64,000 nucleotides of DNA from Cycas panzhihuaensis (lineage: Eukaryota; Cycadophyta). The translations under genes and the position numbers were made by a program. The notes under the pieces are model-generated. The model did no database searches and was not told the origin of the DNA. It saw only the letters and a list, made by a program, of their open reading frames with translations. Location: the NCBI GenBank assembly GCA_023213395.1, contig CM041465.1:103237741-103301740 (forward strand), read 5' to 3'. Positions 11,958 through 20,219 of the stretch are shown piece by piece (positions within the stretch are counted from its first letter, which is position 1; every line of letters begins with the position of its first letter).

Positions 11958-12780
11958 TAAACTAGGCCTCCTACTCAGGCGAGCCATGGCCATACGAAGG
12001 GAAGCAAATGCCCTTCTGATCATGCCTCGGCCTGCTCGATCAGTATCCTCAATCCCTCTTGCCATGAAGAAGATCCCACATCTTCTTCCTCTGATTTAAC
12101 GCATTTCGCCCCCATCGGTGTCATAAGCTATGGGTACCTCACTATGTTTGACGATGATGGGTCCCATAGTGAGGATGAGGATCTTCCTCACCCAGTTTCT
12201 TTCCTCCGTGCTAGTGGAGGGCATTCATCTAGTTCTAGGTCTCCTCCTAGGACCCCTTTTGTCATAGAGCCCGATCACTTTCACATGTCGCATGTCATCG
12301 TGCATGCCGGTCATCAGGCTCCTAGCTCTTACTTTCCATCACCTTCCACAGGTGATGGCATTGAGAGTTTCCCTCTTGCCTTTTAGGAGGGATCTCTCCT
12401 TGACTCTCCCTTAGAGTCCCTTAGGGATGTTGGGCAGCTTACAGGTCATACCGATCCTATCACTCCCATGCCATCCTACACCTTGTCCATTCGAAGTTAG
12501 GTCATCCATGGGGTGGACTACTTTGAGGATGATGAGGCTTTGCTGGAGCACTTAGCTAGTTCCATGCCCAGTTTACCTTCTGGTCACCACAAACCTGGCC
12601 ACCAGAAGGTCCTAGTGATTGGGTCCATACTAGCTGACTCGATCCCTTCTTCTGTTTCCTCTCTTCCTATCAATCTTGCCCCCCTCCATTTTGAGGAGGA
12701 GAATGCTATGTGTATGGGGGTAACTTAGGACATAGTCCTTACTCCGGGCAAGATCATGAAGGTAGGGGCGGAATGTACTC
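11958..12780 (+). pseudogene. Tat-2 protease-RT linker
   Basis: Low-conservation polyprotein segment between protease and RT. An acidic stretch, MFDDDGSHSEDEDLPHPVSF (from 12,144), and another (MDYFEDDEALLEHL, from 12,513) lie in pieces separated by TAG/TAA stops. A spacer of this size is common in Tat elements. I recognise no catalytic motif, and it may simply be a tether. Confidence 0.6.
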
Positions 12781-13635
12781 CTGATGAAGTGAGGGAATAC
12801 TCCCTCTTGTTCTAGTAATTCCACGATGTGTTCACGTGGGACTACTCTGACATGAAAGGAATTAACCCATCCATCGTCACGCATAACCTTACGACTATTC
12901 CTGACGCTCGCCTTGTGCATCAGAAGCAACATCCCCTCCACCTGAAGCTCTCAGCCACCGTTAAGATGGAGGTTGAGAAGCTTATAGATGCGGGACTTAT
13001 TTCTTCCATCGATTACCCTAAGTGGGTATTAAACATCATTCCCGTTGCCAAGAAGAATGGGACCATTCACATATGTGTCGACTTCTGTGATATAAACAAT
13101 GCTTGTCCTAAGAACAACTTTCCTCTCCCTTTTATCGATCAAATAATTAGTCATACGATTGGATTCGAAGTTATGTCCTTAATAGATGGCTTCTTCAGCT
13201 ATAACCAAATCTAGATTTCTCCTGAAAACTGCCACAAGATGACCTTCACTACACCATGGGGTACCTTTGCCTACAAGGCAATGCCCTTTGGTCTCAAGAA
13301 TGCAGGGGATGCTTATCAAAGAGCCATGCATTTTATTTTTCACGACCTCATCAATAATACGTTGGAGGTTTTCATGGATGATATGATGGGTCTTTCACAC
13401 ACCAGAGCCCATCATCCCTTCGACTTGTGGGCTATCTTCACACGATACCGTAAGTATCATGTTAGTTTGAACCCACTTAAATGCGTGTTTGTCGTCACTT
13501 CAGGCAAACTCTTGGGTTTCCTTGTGTCACAACAAGGAATCTGAATCGATTCAGAAAAAGTCAAGGCAATCCTTAACATGCCGTCACTTAGAACCCAATG
13601 ACAAATTAAGTCGTTTCTAGGTAGGCTCGGTTTTC
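12781..13635 (+). pseudogene. Tat-2 reverse transcriptase
   Basis: RNA-dependent DNA polymerase core of the element. Motifs in order: DMKGINPSIVTHNL and PDARLVHQKQ entry segment, EVEKLIDAGLISSIDYPKW, VPVAKKNGTIHICVDF, NACPKNNFPLPFIDQI, LIDGFFSYNQI, FTTPWGTFAYKAMPFGLKNA and the catalytic FMDDMM box (about 13,370), then LLGFLVSQQGI. Both aspartates of the DD box are present. TAG/TGA stops at about 13,213 and 13,543 split it. The motif wording is that of the Tat branch (ACPKDNFPLP-type) rather than of chromoviruses. Confidence 0.9.
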
Positions 13636-14150
13636 TAAGGCATTTTTTGGCAGATTTTGCCATAAACGCCAAACCTCTTATGAACCTATTGAAGAAAGGA
13701 GCTCCTTTTGTTTGGTCTGATATGACCCAAAAGGCCTTTGCAGGACTCAAGGAAGCTCTCATTTCTGCTCCTATATTGGCGCCTCCTTGCTTCGATAGGC
13801 CCTTCATCCTATACACCTCGGCAACCGATGAATCTTTGGGTGCAATGCTCGCACAGGAGGATGACTCAAGAACCGAGAGAGCTATCTATTTCATTAGCCG
13901 CACCCTCATTGCCATTGAACTAAACTATCCTCCTACTGAGAAGGAATGCCTCTCCTTGGCCCACATGACCAAGAAGCTTAGGCATTACTTGCTCGGCAAT
14001 ACTACCAAGGTGATCGTTCAATCCGATCCCTTGCATTATTTGCTTACTCGTTTAGACTTGGCCAGAGGCGGTCGTTGGTAAATCTGCTTCAAGAGTTTGA
14101 CTTGCAAGTCATTAATAGGAAGTTGAAGAAGGGAATGATAGTAGAAGAAT
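13636..14150 (+). pseudogene. Tat-2 gypsy-type RNase H
   Basis: Connection and RNase H domain that follow RT. Visible motifs: PFVWSDMTQKAFAGLKEAL, FILYTSATDESLGAMLAQ, YFISRTLIAIELNYPPTEKE, LRHYLLGNTTKVIVQSDPL and, after a frameshift near 14,075, SLLLQEFDLQVINRK. The usual TDAS catalytic segment reads YTSATDES, the degenerate form common in Tat elements, where a second archaeal-type RNase H is thought to take over. That second domain normally comes next, but here the frame runs on through FPDESIL straight to integrase; see 19,441. Confidence 0.85.
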
Positions 14151-14229
14151 AATTAGCTGATGCAGCCATCCCCAATGCGAGCGGCATTCCTGTTGATGAC
14201 TCTTTCCCCGACGAGTCTATTTTGACCGT

Positions 14230-15510
14230 CCAAGACGCTTCTCCTTACCCGGTCACTGATAGTGAGTGGTATGGTGAGTTTGTGCGATATTTGACTTAGT
14301 AGGAATATCGCCCTGAAGCCAACAACAAAGTTAGGTCACGCATCCACGCCACCGCAAGACAACACTTCCTCGTAGATGAAGTATTGTATAAGAGATCCTT
14401 CGATAGGATCCTACTTTGCTGCATCGCTTTCGACGAAGCAGACCAAATACTCCGTGAATGCCACCATGGCATTTGTGGGGGCCACTTTGGGGGCCAATCT
14501 ATGGCCCAAAGGATCCTTCGTATGGGTTATTACTGGCTGTCCCTTTTCAAGGATGCCCACGCCTATGCCCTTAGATGTCGGCGATACCAAGAGCATACCA
14601 ATATCTCTCATATGCCTTCTGAGGCTTTACACCCTATCATATCTCCATGGCCCTTTTCTCAATGGGATTTAGACCTCATTGGTGCTATATCGCCACTATC
14701 TTCTGCACAACATAAATACATCTTAACCGCTACTAAATATTTTACCAAATGGGCAGAGGCAATCCCCCTCTCCACTACGCTTGGCAAGACGATAGCCACC
14801 TTCATCTACCAGCACATTGTTTGCCATTTCAGGATTCTAGATGTCCTAATTATGGACAATGGAACCTCCTTCTATAATAAGGAAATGGACGAGCTTTGCG
14901 AGAAATTCAAGATCTCGCATAAGACCTCATCCCCTTATTACCCCCAGGCAAACGGGCAAGTTGAATCCTTTAACAAAACCCTTGTCAATATTCTAAAGAA
15001 GCCGTTGCCCAATCTCAAAGAGATTGGCACCTCCAGCTCCCTTCCACCCTGTGGGCTTATCGCACTTCTATCTGCACGGCTACTAGAATGACTCCATTCT
15101 CTTTAGTCTACGGAACTGAGGCGGTACTCCCATTGGAAGTGGAGATCCCCTCTCTACGGGTTTCCCTTCGTGGTATCATTGACGAGGAGTCTATCCACCA
15201 GGCTCGCCTCCTGGATCTTAAAGCCCCGGATGAGAGGCGCTTAATGGCTTATCAAGCGAATCTCGCTTCGAAAGCCCACCTACAAAGGACTCACGACAAA
15301 CGTCTTCGTACTCATCCTTTGTGCCCTGGGGACCATGTCCTCAAATTGGAATACCTCTACGATCGCCTGACCAAATTTGGGCCCAAATGGGTAGGCCCCT
15401 TCATCATTCTCAAAAGCCTCGACAACGGCACCTACAGGATCGCTACCTTGGAAGGTTTGGAATTTGAGAAGGCGGTCAACGGGAAATTCCTTAAGAAGTT
15501 TTATGCATGA
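14230..15510 (+). pseudogene. Tat-2 integrase
   Basis: DDE-type integrase that would insert the cDNA. The H2C2 zinc region is at about 14,460-14,590 (CHHGICGGHFG to CRRYQ). The core has WDLDLIGAISPL (first D), VLIMDNGTSFYNKEMDEL (second D) and YYPQANGQVESFNKTLVNIL (E), so all three catalytic acids survive. The C-terminal part (15,088-15,510) has MTPFSLVYGTEAVLPLEVE and the GPF-like KWVGPFIILKSLDNGTYRI segment. Two TAG codons near 14,299 and a frameshift between 15,000 and 15,088 break it. Tat-3 carries a recognisable homologue on the other strand at 62,790-63,960. Confidence 0.9.
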
Positions 15511-15538
15511 TCTTTTGGCGATCCCTTCGCCATGCTTT

Positions 15539-15895
15539 GAAATGAGCATAAGCTACCGTCTTAAGTTTGTCCTCGTTTCTCCCAGCCACGGGTAGGACGA
15601 TGACTTAAGATGGTCTTCCTCATCTCCTTCTGGTTCCTCCCGCGGAACCCGTATTCCCATTTCCTTTGGGACCTTGTCCTCCTATTTGGGCATCCCCCAA
15701 TTAAGACGATGCTCCGAAACGAGCCTAAACTACCATCTTAGGTTGTTCTCATCCTTCCCAACCACAGGTAAAATGGCAATTTAAGATGGATTCTTGCTTT
15801 TCCTTCTAGTTCCTCTCGCGGAACCCGTGTTCCCGTATCCTTTCAGGAACCTTTCGTCTTCCTCTAGGACGACGCTTGGGAGTACCATTGCTCCT
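15539..15895 (+). repeat. 177-bp tandem duplication after integrase
   Basis: Two diverged copies, one starting GAAATGAGC at 15,539 and one starting GAAACGAGC at 15,716. Each contains a CTACC.TCTTA block, a CCA.GGGTA/CCACAGGTA block, and TTCCTC.CGCGGAACCCGT. The duplication lies in non-coding sequence between integrase and the end of the antisense gene. It may be the remains of a transcript-end region, but no function is shown. Confidence 0.8.
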
Positions 15896-16427
15896 CTCTC
15901 ATACCTGTTGTTTCCTTCGCATATTCCGCTATGCTCCTCCGTGGACATGCATGTCGCTCTATTTCTAACCTTACACCTCTTTATCACCTATACTTATAGT
16001 GGATGTGTGTGCTCCTGTTAGACATATAGCCATACATGGAAGGAAATACATGCATCTTACAACAAAACACTTACAACAAAACATTTGCAACTTAAAAAGC
16101 AAAGCATACATGCTATCTACCACATGATATACACACCATCTCATGTCAAAATGGGGTTCCAATTACCTCGTATATATATACATCAAAAATCATATATTAC
16201 ATCATACATATGGGAAGCCAGTGTCCTTGTAGGGGGGTATAATCATATGAGTCTATATATGACCCCCTGGAAATCCGTGCTTTCCCTTGTCAAAATCATA
16301 TATATATCTCCTACGCCATCACGCCCCCACCGGGGTACCATCTCCTGACCTGTGTGATCCCTCTCCTGGGGACCACATCCCTCCAAGGCTCCTCTTGGGC
16401 CTCCACGAGCTCCCTGCCTCGCTCCCC
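15896..16427. other. Spacer between integrase tandem repeat and antisense gene
   Basis: No convincing gene. It holds a TATATATA run near 16,171 and, on the minus strand, the sequence just after the stop of the antisense gene, where that transcript's 3' UTR would lie. I see no clear polyadenylation signal. Confidence 0.5.
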
Positions 16428-18234
16428 TCATCGCATGGTCGTCTCGGGGTCATCGCTGCTGTATGAGTGCATGTCCTGCTCTTGCTCGACCTCGACACCA
16501 TCTGGTCTACTAGTTGGTTGTATCAGGCCTGGATACGATCCCTCTCCCTGGAGTCCCTCCTCCATACTCCAGAATCTCTCCTCTATCGCTCTGAGGTGAT
16601 CCTTTAGCACCGCTATCTGGACCATGCTCCCTGCATCTCTGCCTGCTCCTCCCAGTGCCTCTAGAGCCTGGACCCGTCCACGTAGCTCGTCTCGCTCACT
16701 CCTCACCTCGTTGAGATCTAACTGCATCTACCCCATGAAAGCGATGTGCTCTTGGGACTCTACAGCCTAGATGTCTCTGGCCCTCGCCAATAGGGTGAAT
16801 GCCTCTATGTGAGCACTTGCTGATCTAGGTGCATCCTTTGCCTAGATGGGCGATTGCCCCTCTATTTATACCTGAAGGAACATCTCCCTCACCATGGCCT
16901 CTATGAGCCTCTTAACCTCTGCAGTACCTGCCAATGCAACATGCCGTGTGTCAGTGAATATCCCACTGCATACCATGATAAAATCAAATCAAATATCTAT
17001 CAAGCTGTCAAATGACTGGGGAATGGTTAGGCCTCACCTACCATGGCCGCCGACTCCTCTACTCATGTGACATCCTCTCCGCCAGCTGCAGGTACCTCAT
17101 CCTTAGGTACCTCCTCTGCCTGGGCCTCTCTCCTCGCAGGGACCAGCTCAACTCTCGTCTCTCTGGATCTCCTCACAATCTATAGCCTACAGGCCCTAGT
17201 CAGCAGCCCCGTGCTCTCCTCAGCTACCCCTGATGGGCCTGCCTCTCCTCTGACAGTCTCAGATGGTCCCGTTGCTCCTCTTGTCAACCCCGATGGACCT
17301 GCCTCCCCTGCAGGTCATGATGGGTTGGCCCCATCTCCTCTGTCAGCACCGTCATCATCGCTATCATCATCTATGGGCACTCCTGCTCCACCTGCCTCAT
17401 CATCGCTATCCCACCTCACCGATCTGTATGGATTTGCTACATAGTCCGTCATGGTGAGGAGGTCCAGCGATATCGCCTTGACTAATCACCAGACGTGGGC
17501 CTGGTCCTCCATCCCCCTTAGTCGAGTCTACCATCTGTGGACCATTAGAGCCCACTCTGTTATGGAGTGTGGTCCCCTGCTGGTACCACCGCCACAAAGT
17601 GATCAAAAAACTAGTACTGTAGCAACGTGTTGTATGATAATCCTCCTCTGCCTGTCATCCTGATAGCGTCAAGCTGTGCGACAAGGTTCGCTGCTATCAC
17701 GGTAGCCCAATCCATCCTCTCACTGGCTCACAACGTCGCACTGCATCTATCCATCCTCTAGGTATCTCTCTGTAATTTTGTTTCCAGGAAATCCAGAACA
17801 GAATACATAGCGTAATCAGTTTCCTCACCTGAGTAATCCTCGACATCAGCATCTTTCTAGAGGGGAACTCCTCTCCGCTCCTACCTGTTGGCCCTAGTGA
17901 AGAACGTGGTCACCTCTCTCTGTGCTGCCTCAGTGCTAGGCAGCGCTCCCAATGTCACTGGCCTCCTAGTCGCCGGTAACCCCAGAATCCACCGGATGTC
18001 TCCTAGCATAACTATCACATCACCTACCTAAGGCAAGTGGAACACATGCCTCCTCCGATCCCTTTGCGACACTATGTCGACCAAAAGTCTCTGATCTGAC
18101 ATAAACTGAGGTGTCTTCAAGGCCTTGTATAGGCCACACTTCAGCAAGGTCTCCTTGTCCCCCCGAGACATCATCTCTATGTAGCTCAGCATAGCCATGC
18201 CGACGTTTTCGTGGTTATCCACCACGATAACTAC
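16428..18234 (-). pseudogene. Antisense gene with plant-mobile-domain-like region, intron and coiled coil (aORF)
   Basis: Long minus-strand frame, interrupted only by stops explainable by C-to-T or G-to-A change. It starts after an acceptor (TGGCAG at 18,240-18,235) with VVIVVDNHENVGMAMLSY. Near 18,050-17,960 it reads VFHLP, then GDVIVMLGDIRWILGLP and RRPVTLG, the pattern of the plant mobile domain (PMD), which is known in host proteins and in some transposons. FFDHF and ISLDLLTMTDYV follow, then an acidic Gly/Ser/Pro-rich tail (17,400-17,040). A 110-nt intron joins in frame to a last exon (16,927-16,428) with a Glu/Arg-rich coiled coil. Tat-3 has a homologue at 60,279. Antisense extra ORFs are known in Tat elements; the function is not known. 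Confidence 0.78.
16928..17037 (-). other. Predicted intron of the antisense gene
   Basis: On the minus strand the donor is GTAG|GTGAGG and the acceptor TTGCATTGGCAG|GT, 110 nt apart. Joining them keeps one reading frame, from ESAAMV into TAEVKRLIEAMVREMF. Without splicing the intron brings a stop into that frame (TAA within GAGGCCTAACC). Splicing has not been tested. Confidence 0.65.
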
Positions 18235-18365
18235 CTGCCAACACCAAAAAAATAATCAAAGTCAGCCTCCTAATAATCATCTATGCTCCTAGCTATCTCT
18301 CAGCTTTCTCTGCCTGAGATTTGGGGCCTTATGGCCCCTCATATTCTTTTTTCTAATTTTTTGCC
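18235..18365 (-). other. Leader or first intron of the antisense gene
   Basis: Between the TATA box and the acceptor of exon 2 the minus strand has a short purine-rich leader, GGCCATAAGGCC, then a pyrimidine-rich run (GATTATTTTTTTGGTGTTGG) leading to the acceptor. I find no clear start codon in exon 2 before DNHENV, so a small first exon in this stretch is likely but not located. Confidence 0.45.
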
Positions 18366-18407
18366 TTTATACCGTGCTAAACTTAGCGGTACCACTAAGT
18401 TTAGCAC
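18366..18407 (-). promoter_or_regulatory. Antisense-gene promoter: palindrome followed by TATA box
   Basis: A perfect 13-bp inverted repeat, GTGCTAAACTTAG and CTAAGTTTAGCAC (18,374-18,386 and 18,395-18,407), encloses the loop CGGTACCA. Two bases beyond it on the minus strand is TATAAA (18,371-18,366), about 130 bp upstream of exon 2. A related inverted repeat lies in each LTR of the family (20,725-20,770 best kept). Such a palindrome next to a TATA box suggests a dimeric protein binding site. Which protein binds is unknown. Confidence 0.6.
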
Positions 18408-18900
18408 GAGTCCCGTGGCGATCTGTGGGCTCTGCAGTAATGATCGTGGCACCGCGATCTTCGCCGCAGTACAAACAGTAACCCCCCTAAAAAGGGGGGT
18501 TTTTGGCCAAAAAGTCAAAAAAAAATTCTTGTGGTGGATCCCATGGGGCCCACCGGGACCAAGGTTCCCTAATGCCCAGGTCCCGCCTCTTTCTGGGTCT
18601 AATTCGAACTCTGAGAGGCCTTCATTTGCCCATAAGGGGCACAAAAATTACACAAAAACTACAAAAAGTGATGAATTTCAAACTTTGAAATGGGGAGGGT
18701 TTTGTGAGATCCACTCACTAGATCTGGCCTAGCCATCACCATCTCGACTCAATGATCCCGCTGGCTCTCACTGCACTCTGATCCAATGGTCAGATTGTCT
18801 CCCGCGTACCTCCAAAGTCAGGTGGCGCTCCACTGCGTAAGGGAATGGCTTTGGTTTCTCACGAGAGATAATGAAAATGAATCCATTTTCCGTACAAATT
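18408..18900. other. Intergenic stretch between two divergent internal promoters
   Basis: No gene supported. It contains CCCCCCTAAAAAGGGGGG, a perfect inverted repeat at 18,482-18,499, and GC-rich sequence. A 149-codon open frame crosses it (18,283-18,732, +) but overlaps the palindrome and has no recognisable similarity, so it is taken as chance. Confidence 0.5.
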
Positions 18901-18904
18901 TCCT

Positions 18905-18910
18905 TATATA
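18905..18910 (+). promoter_or_regulatory. Possible sense internal promoter (TATATA)
   Basis: CCTTATATAGGCGGGGGCC, followed 62 bp later by the first ATG (18,972) and 530 bp later by the archaeal-type RNase H start. The fit to a plant TATA box is good, but TATA-like strings are common, so this is a candidate only. Confidence 0.45.
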
Positions 18911-19440
18911 GGCGGGGGCCCCGACGAGCACTTCTTTCGTTCTTGACCTCGCGATAGCCGTTGGGACCATCATGTTTCCCCGATTGCCTTTGCCTTCTAG
19001 ACCTGTTGCCTGTTGTGCTCTATCGACACCCTTTTTACCCTCTCTTATAAGAGCATTTATGGTGCCCCATTATTATACCTTTTTCCCAGGGCCATTCTAC
19101 CTCGTTTTACATGCCACTCCTATGCATGCCCGAGTTTATACTCATTTAGCCTGTTTCACCATCTTGGACTCGTTTCTGCAGCCCTTTTCTGCTCCTTGGG
19201 TCCCCAAAGGGAATGCTCCCTCGTCCGGGGGCATGTTTTGCTTCCCAAAGCAACCTTTGGTGTCCCATGGCGTCTTTTCTCCACCCGCTCTCAGATGGTG
19301 GTCAGACTGCTTACTCCCATCCTTGGGTAATCTCATTGCTAGGTCCTCCTACCCTTCACGGCCACTTATTGCCTTATTTTTTTTTAGTATCCCTTTCATT
19401 TTATCACTATTTATTTGCCACTAGGGTTTAGTGTTCAAAC
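18911..19440 (+). other. Leader of the archaeal-type RNase H ORF with acceptor-like end
   Basis: A 150-codon frame (18,972-19,424) is Pro/Phe/Leu-rich without a known domain and is probably not coding. The end is pyrimidine-rich: CTTATTTTTTTTTAG near 19,385 and TATTTATTTGCCACTAG|G near 19,425, both good splice acceptors shortly before the ATG at 19,441. The downstream ORF could therefore be read from a spliced genomic RNA, as env-position genes are. Confidence 0.4.
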
Positions 19441-19863
19441 ATGTCCCTCTACATATTTACCAATGGTGGAAGTCGTGGTAACCCCGGTCCTTCTGCCGCT
19501 ACATGGATTCTTCGCAGCCCCTCTGAACATGATTTTCTGCGTTTCGGGATCTTCCTTCCTAAGGCAACCAATAACGAAGCTGAGTACACGGCCATTATTA
19601 AAGACCTTACCGTTGCTCTCTGTTTCCATCATGGACCCATCGTGTTGCTCTGCGATTCTCAGGTTGTTGTGTCCCATCTTACCCAGGTTTACCAGGTGTG
19701 ATGCCCTCACCTGAGAACCCTCGCTTCAACTGCCAGATCTCTCTTGACCCGCTTTTTGTCAGTTGACATTCAGCACGTCCCTCAGGACCTCAATGCTGAG
19801 GCAGACAACCTCGTCTGCCTCATCCTTGAGCATCGCCTCCCTCTTCTTGACGGCTGCCTTTGA
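19441..19863 (+). pseudogene. Archaeal-type RNase H (aRNH), separate ORF near the 3' LTR
   Basis: 140 codons, complete for an RNase HI fold, with one internal TGA at codon 87. Motifs: YIFTNGGSRGNPGPSA, ATNNEAEYTAIIKDL, LLCDSQVVVSHL, then HLRTLASTA and HVPQDLNAEADNL. The second, third and fourth acidic sites (E, D, D) are kept. The first is Asn in TNGG where the family has TDGG, one G-to-A change, so the enzyme would be dead even without the stop. Tat elements are known to carry such a second RNase H, usually between the first RNase H and integrase. Here it lies beyond integrase and an antisense gene, with its own ATG. It would help remove RNA during plus-strand priming. Confidence 0.88.
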
Positions 19864-20219
19864 GGCTTGCCTAGCCAGCCCATGCCCGCGTCTATGGTCG
19901 CCTTTAGTTTGATGTGCCTGTTCAGTTTGCTGGGTGCCCTCCCGTCACTCGTTGCACTTCGGCAACGGGGGCATCCCCTTCATTGGCTCTATTCACTTGC
20001 AGGTCGATGCTTAGACGACGCGTAGGTAGCCCCTATGTTGTCCTCGTCTTCGTCTCCGTTGTCCACGCGTTCTTCCATGATACTCACCGACACCCTTGGT
20101 CCGTATGCTATTCATGATTATTTATATATATATATGTATGCATGTGCTACTGATGTTTTTGGTTGTCAGCATTCGCCATCACGTCACGCTTCCGAGCGGT
20201 GAGGCTCTGCGCGAGGCGA
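19864..20219 (+). other. 3' untranslated internal region of Tat-2
   Basis: No gene. A TATATATATATATGTATGCATG stretch lies near 20,123-20,145. Directly before the LTR the bases are GAGCGGTGAGGCTCTGCGCGAGGCGA, only weakly purine-rich, so the polypurine tract is not clear-cut. Confidence 0.5.

Noticed and set aside
17043-17444. 133-codon Ser/Ala/Pro-rich plus-strand frame
   Set aside because: It is the reverse complement of the acidic Gly/Ser/Pro-rich tail of the antisense gene, whose homology to Tat-3 supports the minus strand.
18283-18732. 149-codon plus-strand frame
   Set aside because: It overlaps the antisense promoter palindrome, has no known motif, and contains GC homopolymer runs.
18972-19424. 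150-codon frame before the archaeal-type RNase H
   Set aside because: Low-complexity Pro/Phe/Leu composition without a domain. It is more likely leader or intron sequence.
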